Assembly: GCA_023663905.1 (NCBI GenBank)
Contig: JAMPGO010000004.1
Location: 1 to 64,000, forward strand
Direction of reading: 5' to 3'
DNA length: 64,000 nucleotides
Source: Ruminococcus flavefaciens
GTDB lineage: Bacteria > Bacillota > Clostridia > Oscillospirales > Ruminococcaceae
Position numbers and translations under genes: made by a program. Within the stretch, counting starts at the first letter, position 1; every line of letters begins with the position of its first letter. The notes below the pieces were generated by a model. That model was not told the origin of the DNA and searched no databases. It saw only the letters and a list, made by a program, of their open reading frames with translations. This document shows, piece after piece, positions 40,838-49,009 of the stretch.

Positions 40838-42109
40838 TTATTGATAAACGGACGTAATACCGAGATATTCCTCGAGTGTAAGGGTCGGGTCACCGCAGGC
40901 AACAGCAGCGTCGTGAAGCTCCTGTGCGACATCCTTGCCGACATAGCGGATGTGCCACGGTTCGTATTTATAGCCTGTAATGTCGGATTTGCCCTTCGGA
41001 TAGCGGATAATAAAGCCGTACTCGTAGCAGTGTTCCTCTAGCCATATAGCTTCGGGCGTACCTGCAAAGCTGTCATCGATAGAATTTACGTCAATAGCAA
41101 GACCTGTCTGGTGTTCGGAATGACCCGGGCGAGCCGAGAAAGTATCAGCGGTTGCCTGACCGTAAGCCCATACATAGTTGTTGTAAATCTCATCCTGATA
41201 TTCATAGGAACGGAATCCCGATGAAAGATATATGTTAAGTCCTGCGTTTGCTGCGTCAGCGGAAAGCTGTTCAAATGCGGATGAAGTATCGTATGTAAGT
41301 CCGCCCGGATTGTACGTTGCGGGAAGTTCGTAGGTTTTGTTTGCAATAAGAATATCGTTGACGTATGTAATGCCGTCAATTTCCTTGATTTCGGAAGCCT
41401 TTTTAACAGTAACCTTAACTTCCGCACCCATATCGCTATTGTCGTCGGAAACAACTCTGATTATGCATTCGCCCTCGCCTACACCTGTGATATTGCCGTC
41501 GCCGTCAACAGTTGCAATACTTTCATTGGAGCTTGTCCAGATTTCCCTGATAACCTCGGAAACAACAGGGTACTGCAAAGTCTGTCCGACAGTAATATTG
41601 GCGCTGTAATAGCTGAGCGTGATACCGCTGAGGGATGAAGTTGTAACGGATGTGGCTGTAGTGGTTACAGTAGGTGCGTTTCCTGTGATTATGGAGCTTG
41701 TGGAGTTATTAACAGGTGCGTTCGGTACTGCAACGGTTGTCCTCGTTGCTGAACCATTAGGAGTTGCAGGAGCGTTTGTTACAACGGGCTTTTTGGTAGT
41801 CGCAAGTACGGCAGGGTCTCTTGTCTCGAATGAATAGTTAGCCGTTGTTGTAGCAGTTGTAGTCTCTTCTGTATCTGTCGAGCCTGCTGTTGTGGTACTC
41901 TCTGAGGAATCGGTATTTTCATCCGCCTCTGAGGATTCGTCTGTCTGATTATCGTCATTGCCTTCAACTGTATCGCTGGTAATGCTGAATCCACCTGAAG
42001 CACCTGAATTTTCAGCCTGCGGAACAACGTCATTTCCACAGGAAGCGAGAGCGGTGATACAGGTTAATGCGGTCAGAAAGGCTGTAAGTCTTGTCATTTT
42101 TCTACTCAT
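40838..42109 (-). CDS. VanY-like D,D-carboxypeptidase lipoprotein with Big_2-like domain (upstream paralogue)
   Basis: 423 residues from ATG 42109 (GGAGATGATG upstream); a longer open frame exists but crosses the promoter. Lipobox L-A-S-Cys. The linker is much longer than in the sister gene: about 110 residues rich in Ser, Thr, Glu and Asp, then a Thr/Ala/Pro/Asn part, suited to cross the wall. From the Big_2 domain to the end the two proteins are near-identical, and even the last codons and ribosome sites agree, so the pair arose by tandem duplication. Zinc motif H-S-E-H-Q-T-G-L-A-I-D, catalytic E-P-W-H-I-R. Confidence 0.93.
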   Translation of the reverse strand: MSRKMTRLTAFLTALTCITALASCGNDVVPQAENSGASGGFSITSDTVEGNDDNQTDESSEADENTDSSESTTTAGSTDTEETTTATTTANYSFETRDPAVLATTKKPVVTNAPATPNGSATRTTVAVPNAPVNNSTSSIITGNAPTVTTTATSVTTSSLSGITLSYYSANITVGQTLQYPVVSEVIREIWTSSNESIATVDGDGNITGVGEGECIIRVVSDDNSDMGAEVKVTVKKASEIKEIDGITYVNDILIANKTYELPATYNPGGLTYDTSSAFEQLSADAANAGLNIYLSSGFRSYEYQDEIYNNYVWAYGQATADTFSARPGHSEHQTGLAIDVNSIDDSFAGTPEAIWLEEHCYEYGFIIRYPKGKSDITGYKYEPWHIRYVGKDVAQELHDAAVACGDPTLTLEEYLGITSVYQ

Positions 42110-42169
42110 TTTTTCATCATCTCCGTAATTTTTTAAAGGCAAGAAAATTGTTTTTCTGTCTAGGATAAT

Positions 42170-42198
42170 ATTATAACATATTTTTTTCAAAATGTAAA
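42170..42198 (-). promoter_or_regulatory. Promoter of the tandem VanY genes
   Basis: Minus strand: TTTACA (42198-42193), 17-nt spacer, TATAAT (42175-42170), about 60 bp before the ATG. Confidence 0.75.
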
Positions 42199-42291
42199 GA
42201 GAATTTGCAAAGTAATTGATAATTTTATAAGCAGTAATTTTATATGACAAAAATTTCCATAGATATTTTTGCAATTTTTACATAAATCCCC

Positions 42292-42320
42292 TTGAATTTC
42301 CTGTATTAAAATGATATAAT
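42292..42320 (+). promoter_or_regulatory. Promoter of rlmB
   Basis: TTGAAT (42292-42297), 17-nt spacer, TATAAT (42315-42320), 46 bp before the ATG; AAAGGAG lies in between. Confidence 0.75.
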
Positions 42321-42366
42321 GTATTTGTGATATTATTCAGAACAAAAGGAGACCAAAGAAATAAAT

Positions 42367-43131
42367 ATGGAAAATAAAAATGATTTTACAAATGACTTTG
42401 AGAATGTGATATGCGGTAGAAATCCCGTCACAGAGGCGCTTAAATCAGGTGCGAATCTTGATACAATCTATATGAACGGCGAGGGCGGAAGCCTTAATCT
42501 GATACGTCGCCTTGCCAAGGAAAAGGGCATTCCTGTTAAGGATGCACAGGATGTCAAGCTGTCCAAGCTGTCGGGCGGAGCTTCTCATCAGGGTGTTGTT
42601 GCGGTCGGTGCTTGCGGTGAATACGTCGATATTGACGATATTCTTGCCGTATCGGAAAAAAAGGGTACTAAGCCGTTCATCATCATCTGCGATGAAATAG
42701 AAGACCCGCACAATCTCGGCGCAATAATCCGTACAGCTGAAACTTCAGGAGCTGACGGTGTTATTATTCCCAAGAGAAGAAGCGCAGGGCTGAATGCCAC
42801 TGTATTCAAAACATCGGCAGGTGCGGCGAGCTATGTTCCTGTGGCTAGGGTTTCAAATCTTGCTTCGGCTATTGATAAGCTCAAGGAAAGAGGAGTGTGG
42901 ATTTACGGCACTGACGCTTCGGGAAGCGATTACACGCAGACCGATTTCACAGGAAGCTGTGCGCTTGTTATCGGCTCGGAGGGCTTCGGCATAAGCCGAC
43001 TGATTCAGAAAAAGTGCGACTTTATGATTAAGCTTCCGATGATGGGTAAAATAAACTCGCTCAATGCCTCTGTTGCGGGCGGAATCTTTATGTATGAGGT
43101 TCTCCGCCAGCGTAATTCAATGGGAAGCTGA
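42367..43131 (+). CDS. rlmB: 23S rRNA (guanosine-2'-O-)-methyltransferase RlmB/TrmH group 3
   Basis: 254 residues. N-terminal substrate domain opening with V-I-C-G-R-N-P-V-T-E-A-L (typical of RlmB), then the SPOUT knot: motif 1 DPHNLGAIIRTAE, motif 2 L-V-I-G-S-E-G-F-G-I and motif 3 LPMMGKINSLNASVA. RlmB methylates G2251 of 23S rRNA in E. coli; some group-3 members modify tRNA, so the target is not certain. The next gene starts 10 nt downstream. Confidence 0.93.
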   Translation: MENKNDFTNDFENVICGRNPVTEALKSGANLDTIYMNGEGGSLNLIRRLAKEKGIPVKDAQDVKLSKLSGGASHQGVVAVGACGEYVDIDDILAVSEKKGTKPFIIICDEIEDPHNLGAIIRTAETSGADGVIIPKRRSAGLNATVFKTSAGAASYVPVARVSNLASAIDKLKERGVWIYGTDASGSDYTQTDFTGSCALVIGSEGFGISRLIQKKCDFMIKLPMMGKINSLNASVAGGIFMYEVLRQRNSMGS

Positions 43132-43141
43132 GGAGGTTATT

Positions 43142-45649
43142 ATGCCTGATAACAAATTGTCACTTGAAGATATTCTTGAAGAATATTCCTCCGATTCCGA
43201 AAACGGCACTGTTCCGCATATCGGCAGAAGAGATGCGCAGAAGATTATAATTTCAACGCTTCCCTCTTCAAAACCTCCGAAAAAGGATGATACTCCGAGA
43301 CCTGCCGTATCGCACGAGAAAAACGACCTGTTTGATACGGATGATGAAGAAAACCCCGAGATTCAGCCGAATCCAAGAGACCTGTCGCTGAAAAAAGTTG
43401 TTTCTGCCGGTTCAGACGGATTGAGCGAGGTACAGCTACGACAGCCCGAGCGAGTGATTGAGGAGAGAGCGGGAGCAGGTTCAACCAAAATCCGCAGAAT
43501 GTCCGATTCCACGAGAGCTAGGGAAGCAGGGCGCAAAAACAAGAGGAAGAATCGTGGCTCGGCAAAAAGTAATAAGACCTATTCCAAGGAGACTCCTGAC
43601 GGCGAATATATGTACACTCCTCCGCAGTTCAAGAAAAAAAAGCGTACCCGCAACGAGATTCTCAGCGAGGTTGAAGGCGAGGGACGAAAATACACCACTG
43701 ATATTGTACCGTCTCCTGAATCCGTAAAGCCTCCGAAGCCTGCTAAACCTGCCCCGAGAGCTAAAAAGACCAGTATCAACCTTAGCAGTAAAAGGGCGAT
43801 GAAGCCCAGCGAGCTTGATATTAAGATAGAACCCGAAAAGGACGATTATGAGCAGTCGCAGTACCAGACCGAGCGCACGAAGCGTATTGTTGATTTCAAC
43901 TACTACGGCGATGTGCAGGACGTGGGACGTGATATTTATGAGCTGAAAGAGATTATCTCGGCAAGGGCGGTGATTCTCGGACTTATAGCGTTTCTTAGCC
44001 TGTATATTACCGTTTGCAGTCGATTTAATTTCCCGATTGCGGATTTCCTGAGCATAAAGCAGATTTACTCGTACCTTACGGCACATCTTCTGCTCGGACT
44101 TCTTGCGATGTTCTATTCCGCACCTGTAATCTCAAAGGGAATTGCAAATCTGTTCAGGCTTAAGGCGGACAGCGATTCTATGACGGCGGTGACGGCGATA
44201 ACGTGCCTTTTGTCAGTAGTTGTAGCGTTCTTCCAGCCCGATATGGCTAGCGGAGAGGTAATACACATATATATGCCCGTCGGAATCCTGTCAATGCTGT
44301 TCAATTCGTTAGGCAAGCTGTTGATTCTTAAGCGTGCGAAAAGAAATTTCAAGTTCGTCTCACAGAATTTCGACCGCCACGCTGTTGTTTACGTCAAGGA
44401 CGAGGAACGTGCCGAACGTCTTACACGAGGAACACTCGGGGATTTCCCGATTCTTGCGGCAATGCGTAAAACGGATTTCCTTACGGATTTTCTGCGATAC
44501 AGCTACTCTTCCGACATCACGGACAGCTTCTGCCGAAGAGCAGTGCCGTTGTGCCTGATAATTTCCATTGTTATATCAGTGCTTATGACGTTCGTCAGAA
44601 CAGGTACGCTCCTGTCAGTACAGTCGCTCGCATTCGGCTTTTCGATTTTCAGTATGCTCATATGTGCAACCTGCTGTATGGCTCTGCCGTTTACCGCAAA
44701 CATACCGCTTGAAAAAATCTCGAAGCAGACCCTGCGAGGAAAGGGAATACTTCTGGGCTATCAGAGTGTTGACGACCTTTATGATACAAACTCGATTCTC
44801 GTTGAAGCCGATACGATTTTTCCCGAAGGAACTGTAAAGCTCGGCGGAATCAAGGTATTCTCCAATACCAAGCTTCCCGAAGCGCTTCTCGACGCAGCAA
44901 GTCTTACATATAATTCAGGAAGCGTATTGCAGAAGCTTTTCGATGATATAATAATAGGGCGAGAAAAACTTCTTTACCCTATCGAGAACTTCTCCTACGA
45001 GGAAGATATGGGCTTGTGCGGTTGGATTAACAACAGGCGCATTCTTCTCGGTACTCGTGAGCTTATGGAATCCCACAATATCGAGGGCATTCCCACAAAG
45101 GCGCAGGAAGCTGAACACGCAGGCGGAGGAAGTCCCGTGTATCTGTCAATCTCGGGAAATCTTGCGGCTATGTTCGTCGTTGACCTCACAACAGACAGGT
45201 ATATCAGGAGATGGGCTGACAGGCTTGTCAAGAAGAAAATCTGCATTATTATCAGAAGTATTGACCCTTTGATTACGAGAGAGAAAGTCTCGGAAGTTTT
45301 CGGCATACCGCAGGAATTAATAAGAATCCTGCCAAAACGTCTGCACGATGATTTCAACGAGGAGACGAAAAAGACAGTCCGTATGAGTGCTTCTATGGCT
45401 TGTACAGGACGTTTTACATCGATGATACAGCTTATTCTCGGAATAAAAGTAATACACTCCTCAGCCATAACAGGTCTTATTGTACAGACGGTATCTGTCC
45501 TGCTCGGCTTGGTATTATCCATAATGCTGATAATCTCCAAAGCGTTTGAATTTGATTATATTTATATGTCGTCAACCGCTATGGTGATATATAATCTCAT
45601 CTTCACAGCCGTTACTTGTATCGCAGTAAATGCCAGAAAACTGAAATAA
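43142..45649 (+). CDS. P-type-ATPase-like membrane protein lacking the catalytic aspartate (pseudoenzyme)
   Basis: 835 residues from ATG 43142 (GGAGG upstream). The first 270 or so are disordered, rich in Lys, Glu, Pro and Ser. Then pairs of membrane helices (about 280-340, 345-400, 465-530) and, after the last pair, a stretch that aligns with the P-type ATPase phosphorylation site: S-I-L-V-E-A-D-T-I-F-P-E-G-T-V-K-L at 551-567, where the motif D-K-T-G-T-L-T is replaced by E-A-D-T-I-F-P. An N-domain-like region and V-V-D-L-T-T-D-R-Y follow, but no GDGxND. Two membrane helices close the protein. It cannot be phosphorylated in the usual way. Role unknown. Confidence 0.78.
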   Translation: MPDNKLSLEDILEEYSSDSENGTVPHIGRRDAQKIIISTLPSSKPPKKDDTPRPAVSHEKNDLFDTDDEENPEIQPNPRDLSLKKVVSAGSDGLSEVQLRQPERVIEERAGAGSTKIRRMSDSTRAREAGRKNKRKNRGSAKSNKTYSKETPDGEYMYTPPQFKKKKRTRNEILSEVEGEGRKYTTDIVPSPESVKPPKPAKPAPRAKKTSINLSSKRAMKPSELDIKIEPEKDDYEQSQYQTERTKRIVDFNYYGDVQDVGRDIYELKEIISARAVILGLIAFLSLYITVCSRFNFPIADFLSIKQIYSYLTAHLLLGLLAMFYSAPVISKGIANLFRLKADSDSMTAVTAITCLLSVVVAFFQPDMASGEVIHIYMPVGILSMLFNSLGKLLILKRAKRNFKFVSQNFDRHAVVYVKDEERAERLTRGTLGDFPILAAMRKTDFLTDFLRYSYSSDITDSFCRRAVPLCLIISIVISVLMTFVRTGTLLSVQSLAFGFSIFSMLICATCCMALPFTANIPLEKISKQTLRGKGILLGYQSVDDLYDTNSILVEADTIFPEGTVKLGGIKVFSNTKLPEALLDAASLTYNSGSVLQKLFDDIIIGREKLLYPIENFSYEEDMGLCGWINNRRILLGTRELMESHNIEGIPTKAQEAEHAGGGSPVYLSISGNLAAMFVVDLTTDRYIRRWADRLVKKKICIIIRSIDPLITREKVSEVFGIPQELIRILPKRLHDDFNEETKKTVRMSASMACTGRFTSMIQLILGIKVIHSSAITGLIVQTVSVLLGLVLSIMLIISKAFEFDYIYMSSTAMVIYNLIFTAVTCIAVNARKLK

Positions 45650-45654
45650 ATAAG

Positions 45655-45694
45655 AGCCTGCTGTCTGCTGAATAAACAGGGAGCAGGCTTTTAT
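45655..45694 (+). terminator. Terminator/attenuator between the pseudo-ATPase gene and the LCP gene
   Basis: Stem AGCCTGCT (45655-45662) with AGCAGGCT (45682-45689), then TTTT only. It overlaps the leader of the next gene, whose GGAG site starts 10 nt later, so partial read-through is likely. Confidence 0.65.
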
Positions 45695-45709
45695 GAAAGG
45701 AGCAACTTT

Positions 45710-47068
45710 ATGTCAGACAGAAAAAAATCAAACAACACAGATAATCAGGACACCAGAACGACATATATTCCGCCGGAGGTGAGGGAGCAGTATAAGCAGT
45801 CTGTCCAGCGACCACAGCGACCCAGCCCTCCGCAGAATCCGCAGTCCTATAATCCTCAGCATCAGCAGTACCAGCCACCTCCGTATCAGAATCCACAGCA
45901 GTACCAACAGCAACAGCAGTACCCGAATCAGCCCTATAATCCGTATCAGCAATACCAGCAACCGCAACAATATCAGCAGTATCAGAACCCTCAGCCTTAT
46001 CAGAATCCTCCGCAATATCAGCCACAGCAACAGTATCAGCCATATCAGCCTCAGAGACCGCCTAAGAAAAAACCGCAGAAAAAGCGTACTTCTGCTCCGA
46101 AAAAAAAGAAGAAGTCGGGATTTTCAAGGTTTATAGGCAGATTTATTGCCATTCTGTTTATTATTCTGCTTCTGCTCTTCGGAATATACTCCTGCACGGT
46201 CTATAAGCTTATCGGCAAAATGGACTACTCCGAGACAGGAAGCCGTACACGTACAGACTATGCGCTGTCGGAAAGCTATGTTAAAAGCGTGCTTCTTATA
46301 GGTACGGACGGCAGAAGCAACGAGGAGCGAGGTCGTTCCGATACGATGATGTTGCTGTCGCTCAACAGCCGTGCCGATACAATAAATCTGACATCGTTTA
46401 TGCGTGACTGCTATGTTGAAATTCCGGGCTACGGCTGGGACAAGCTCAATTCCGCTTATTCATACGGCGGTGCGGAGCTTCTTATGGATACTATCGAGCA
46501 TAATTTCGGCGTGAAGATTGACGACTACGTTTCGGTCAACTTTGTATCGTTCGCCAATATCATCGATTCTGTCGGCGGAATCGATATTGACGTATCTGAC
46601 GCAGAGGCGCAGGAAATCAACACGATTTTGCAGGCGGAAGTCAACGAAATTATGGGCGATGATACGTTTGCGGATTTGCTTACAGGCGGTGGAAAACTTC
46701 ACCTCAACGGCAAGCAGGCTCTTTCCTATGCACGCATACGCTATGTTGGCAATGCCGATTTCGAGCGTACCGAGCGACAGAGACGTGTTATGGAGCTTGC
46801 CGTGAATAAGATTAAAACGTTTGTGCCGTCGGCGATAAGCAATATATCGGACAGCGTTATGCCGAATGTTACGACGAATATGACTTCACAGGAACTTTAT
46901 CTGCTGTCGCTGAGAGTACCGCTTCTGGTTGGCTATGAGACAAAACAGCTCCAGATTCCTGCTGAAAATACCTACTACGGCGATTACAGAGAGGGGAGCG
47001 GAGATTCTTTAATCGTGGATTTTGATTCCAACTATAATATTATAAAAGAGAATGTTTTTTCTGAATAA
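45710..47068 (+). CDS. LytR-CpsA-Psr (LCP) family glycopolymer transferase with Gln/Tyr/Pro-rich tail
   Basis: 452 residues. The first 20 are polar; about 25-120 are a Gln/Pro/Tyr/Asn repeat tract (units like Q-Y-Q-Q-P), then a Lys-rich stop-transfer stretch and one membrane helix (about 145-165). The outer LCP domain has L-L-I-G-T-D-G-R, R-S-D-T-M-M-L-L-S, M-R-D-C-Y-V, L-N-S-A-Y-S-Y-G-G, V-G-G-I-D-I-D and A-R-I-R. LCP enzymes attach wall teichoic acids or capsules to peptidoglycan, so the glycan made by the 27-39 kb locus is a possible substrate. The Gln-rich tail lies on the cytosolic side. Confidence 0.93.
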   Translation: MSDRKKSNNTDNQDTRTTYIPPEVREQYKQSVQRPQRPSPPQNPQSYNPQHQQYQPPPYQNPQQYQQQQQYPNQPYNPYQQYQQPQQYQQYQNPQPYQNPPQYQPQQQYQPYQPQRPPKKKPQKKRTSAPKKKKKSGFSRFIGRFIAILFIILLLLFGIYSCTVYKLIGKMDYSETGSRTRTDYALSESYVKSVLLIGTDGRSNEERGRSDTMMLLSLNSRADTINLTSFMRDCYVEIPGYGWDKLNSAYSYGGAELLMDTIEHNFGVKIDDYVSVNFVSFANIIDSVGGIDIDVSDAEAQEINTILQAEVNEIMGDDTFADLLTGGGKLHLNGKQALSYARIRYVGNADFERTERQRRVMELAVNKIKTFVPSAISNISDSVMPNVTTNMTSQELYLLSLRVPLLVGYETKQLQIPAENTYYGDYREGSGDSLIVDFDSNYNIIKENVFSE

Positions 47069-47073
47069 TAAAA

Positions 47074-47106
47074 AAACGGAAAGCCGATAATGACTTTCCG
47101 TATATT
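47074..47106. terminator. Bidirectional terminator between LCP and the minus-strand aminotransferase operon
   Basis: Stem ACGGAAAG (47076-47083) with CTTTCCGT (47094-47101) and a 10-nt loop between A and T-rich flanks, placed between convergent stops. Confidence 0.8.
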
Positions 47107-47107
47107 T

Positions 47108-47434
47108 TTATTCTGATTTGATTACTGCGGGATAGCTTGGAACTCTGAAACCGCCTTTAGTAGTTATGCAAAAGCTGTATTCAGTGCGTTCAGGATTCAG
47201 AGTAATTTCCTCCGAAGTTAAGCCGTCCGCATTCATAACAAAAAAAGTGTTAACATCGTCATCAAGTTCAATTTCAAGACTCTGACCGTTCATTATTCTT
47301 ATACCCAAATCATCGGGACTGTGTTTTTCAGGAATATAATTTCCCTTTATTGTCTGCACAGAACCGCCGATAATCCAGTAAGGCATAAGACAGGATGCAA
47401 ATTTTTTTATACGACGGATTTTAAGAATCCTCAT
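47108..47434 (-). CDS. Hypothetical protein downstream of the aminotransferase
   Basis: 108 residues. The ATG overlaps the aminotransferase stop (ATGA), so it is translationally coupled, and a terminator follows. The N-terminal 25 residues are basic and partly hydrophobic; the rest has beta-strand character with G-I-R-I-M-N-G-Q-S-L-E-I-E-L-D-D-D. Family not recognised. Confidence 0.6.
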   Translation of the reverse strand: MRILKIRRIKKFASCLMPYWIIGGSVQTIKGNYIPEKHSPDDLGIRIMNGQSLEIELDDDVNTFFVMNADGLTSEEITLNPERTEYSFCITTKGGFRVPSYPAVIKSE

Positions 47435-48711
47435 TTCATATCGCTGAGAAGCTTTTCTGCACTTGCAAGCTTAACGCTGATAATAAACAGCTCCATAGCC
47501 TTTGCCAAATCCTCAATCGAAGGATATGTAGGAGCGATTCTGATGTTTCTGTCGTTCTTGTCAACACCGTACGGGAATGTTGCGCCAGCACCTGTGAGCG
47601 TTACACCTGCTTCACTGCAAAGCTTTACAATACGCTTTGCACAGCCGTCCATAGCATTGAATGATACGAAATATCCGCCCTCGGGTTCTGTCCATTCGCC
47701 GATTCCGAGAGGTGCAATCTCAGCCTTGAGCATATCGCATACAAGCTTGAACTTCGGTGCGATGATTTCCATATGCTTCTTCATATGCTCTTTCATATTC
47801 TCAAAAGTGCCGAAGAATTTTACGTGGCGGAGCTGGTTCATCTTATCGTAGCTGATAATGCTGATACCAAGGTGCTTTTTGAGGTCATCGACATTCTTCT
47901 TGCTTGCGCCCATAACGGCAATACCTGCACCCGGGAATGTGATTTTTGAAGTTGAGCCGAAGATATAAACTATATCCTCGTTGCCGACTTTCTTTGCTTC
48001 ATCAAGAATATTGAGAATATAAGTCGGGTTATCTGTGAGATGATGAATACAGTATGCGTTGTCCCAGAAAATGCGGAAGTCCTTAGCCTTTGGTCTGAGG
48101 TTTGCAAATCTCTTTACCGTTTCATCGCTGTATGAAATGCCGTCGGGGTTGGAATACTGCGGTACGCACCAGATACCCTTGATGTCCTCGTCATCTGCGA
48201 CAAGCTTTTCAATCATATCCATATCAGGACCTGTTGCTGTCATCGGGATGTTTATCATTTCAACACCGAAAAATTCAGTAACCTTGAAATGTCTGTCATA
48301 TCCGGGAACAGGACAGAGGAACTTCACCTTGTCAAGCTTTCCCCACGGAGTACAGCCGTTTACACCCTTGTTGTATGCAATCTGAACTGCCCAGTACATA
48401 GCGTTGAGACTGGAATTGCCGAATATAATAACTTCATCCTCATCAACACCAATCATATCGGAAAACAGCTTCTTAGCTTCGGGAATGCCGTCCAGCAAGC
48501 CGTAGTTTCTTACATCAACACCATTTTCGCTGACAAAATCGTTATCATCGAACACACTGAGCATATCGAGGCTAAGCTCAAGCTGTTCTTTGCAGGGATT
48601 GCCTCTTGACATATTGAGACAGAGACCCTGAGATTTAAAGTCATTATAGAGAGCTTCGGTTTCTTTCTTAAAGCCGAGGAGCTGCTCCTTATTCATTTCT
48701 GATAAATTCAT
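47431..48711 (-). CDS. Class I aminotransferase, MSMEG_6286-like (Asp/Ala aminotransferase group)
   Basis: 426 residues from ATG 48711, which has an AAAGGTGATG site; the frame is open further up but without a site. N-terminal L-N-M-S-R-G-N-P-C-K-E-Q-L-E-L-S is the signature of the aspartate-aminotransferase-like group PF12897. The PLP lysine is in FGSTSKITFPGAG; Y-S-N-P-D-G and F-W-D-N-A-Y mark the cofactor pocket. It likely transaminates aspartate or alanine with 2-oxoglutarate. Own promoter upstream. Confidence 0.9.
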   Translation of the reverse strand: MNLSEMNKEQLLGFKKETEALYNDFKSQGLCLNMSRGNPCKEQLELSLDMLSVFDDNDFVSENGVDVRNYGLLDGIPEAKKLFSDMIGVDEDEVIIFGNSSLNAMYWAVQIAYNKGVNGCTPWGKLDKVKFLCPVPGYDRHFKVTEFFGVEMINIPMTATGPDMDMIEKLVADDEDIKGIWCVPQYSNPDGISYSDETVKRFANLRPKAKDFRIFWDNAYCIHHLTDNPTYILNILDEAKKVGNEDIVYIFGSTSKITFPGAGIAVMGASKKNVDDLKKHLGISIISYDKMNQLRHVKFFGTFENMKEHMKKHMEIIAPKFKLVCDMLKAEIAPLGIGEWTEPEGGYFVSFNAMDGCAKRIVKLCSEAGVTLTGAGATFPYGVDKNDRNIRIAPTYPSIEDLAKAMELFIISVKLASAEKLLSDMK

Positions 48712-48772
48712 TTGCGGAACATCACCTTTCAAAATTTTCCGTATCGTTTCGGGAAAATCTCCCGATAATTTA

Positions 48773-48801
48773 AGTATACCACAGAGAAGAAATAATTTCA
48801 A
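48773..48801 (-). promoter_or_regulatory. Promoter of the aminotransferase operon
   Basis: Minus strand: TTGAAA (48801-48796), 17-nt spacer, TATACT (48778-48773). Confidence 0.7.
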
Positions 48802-48925
48802 GTGACAATATAACAAATAATATGGCTATTTTTCGCATTTTTTTAGTATTTTCATCAAAAAGTGTTTTTCTGTCACGGCAAGATGTATATGAACGGCGGA
48901 CAGAATTTATTTTTATATAAGATTA

Positions 48926-48954
48926 TTGACAAATAGTGAATTATATTGTATAAT
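48926..48954 (+). promoter_or_regulatory. Promoter of the transglutaminase-dockerin gene
   Basis: TTGACA (48926-48931), 17-nt spacer, TATAAT (48949-48954), 55 bp before the ATG. The rest of the 298-bp gap 48712-49009 has only the divergent promoter. Confidence 0.85.
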
Positions 48955-49009
48955 AATTATTACAGACAGATAAAAACGGGGAACTGGAATAAAAGAGGAG
49001 GTTTTTTAA

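Noticed and set aside
45850-46070. CAG/TAT-rich repeats as a possible satellite or replication iterons
   Set aside because: They are in frame with the LCP gene, encode Gln/Tyr/Pro units and vary in sequence; no AT-rich origin region or dnaA-type boxes accompany them.
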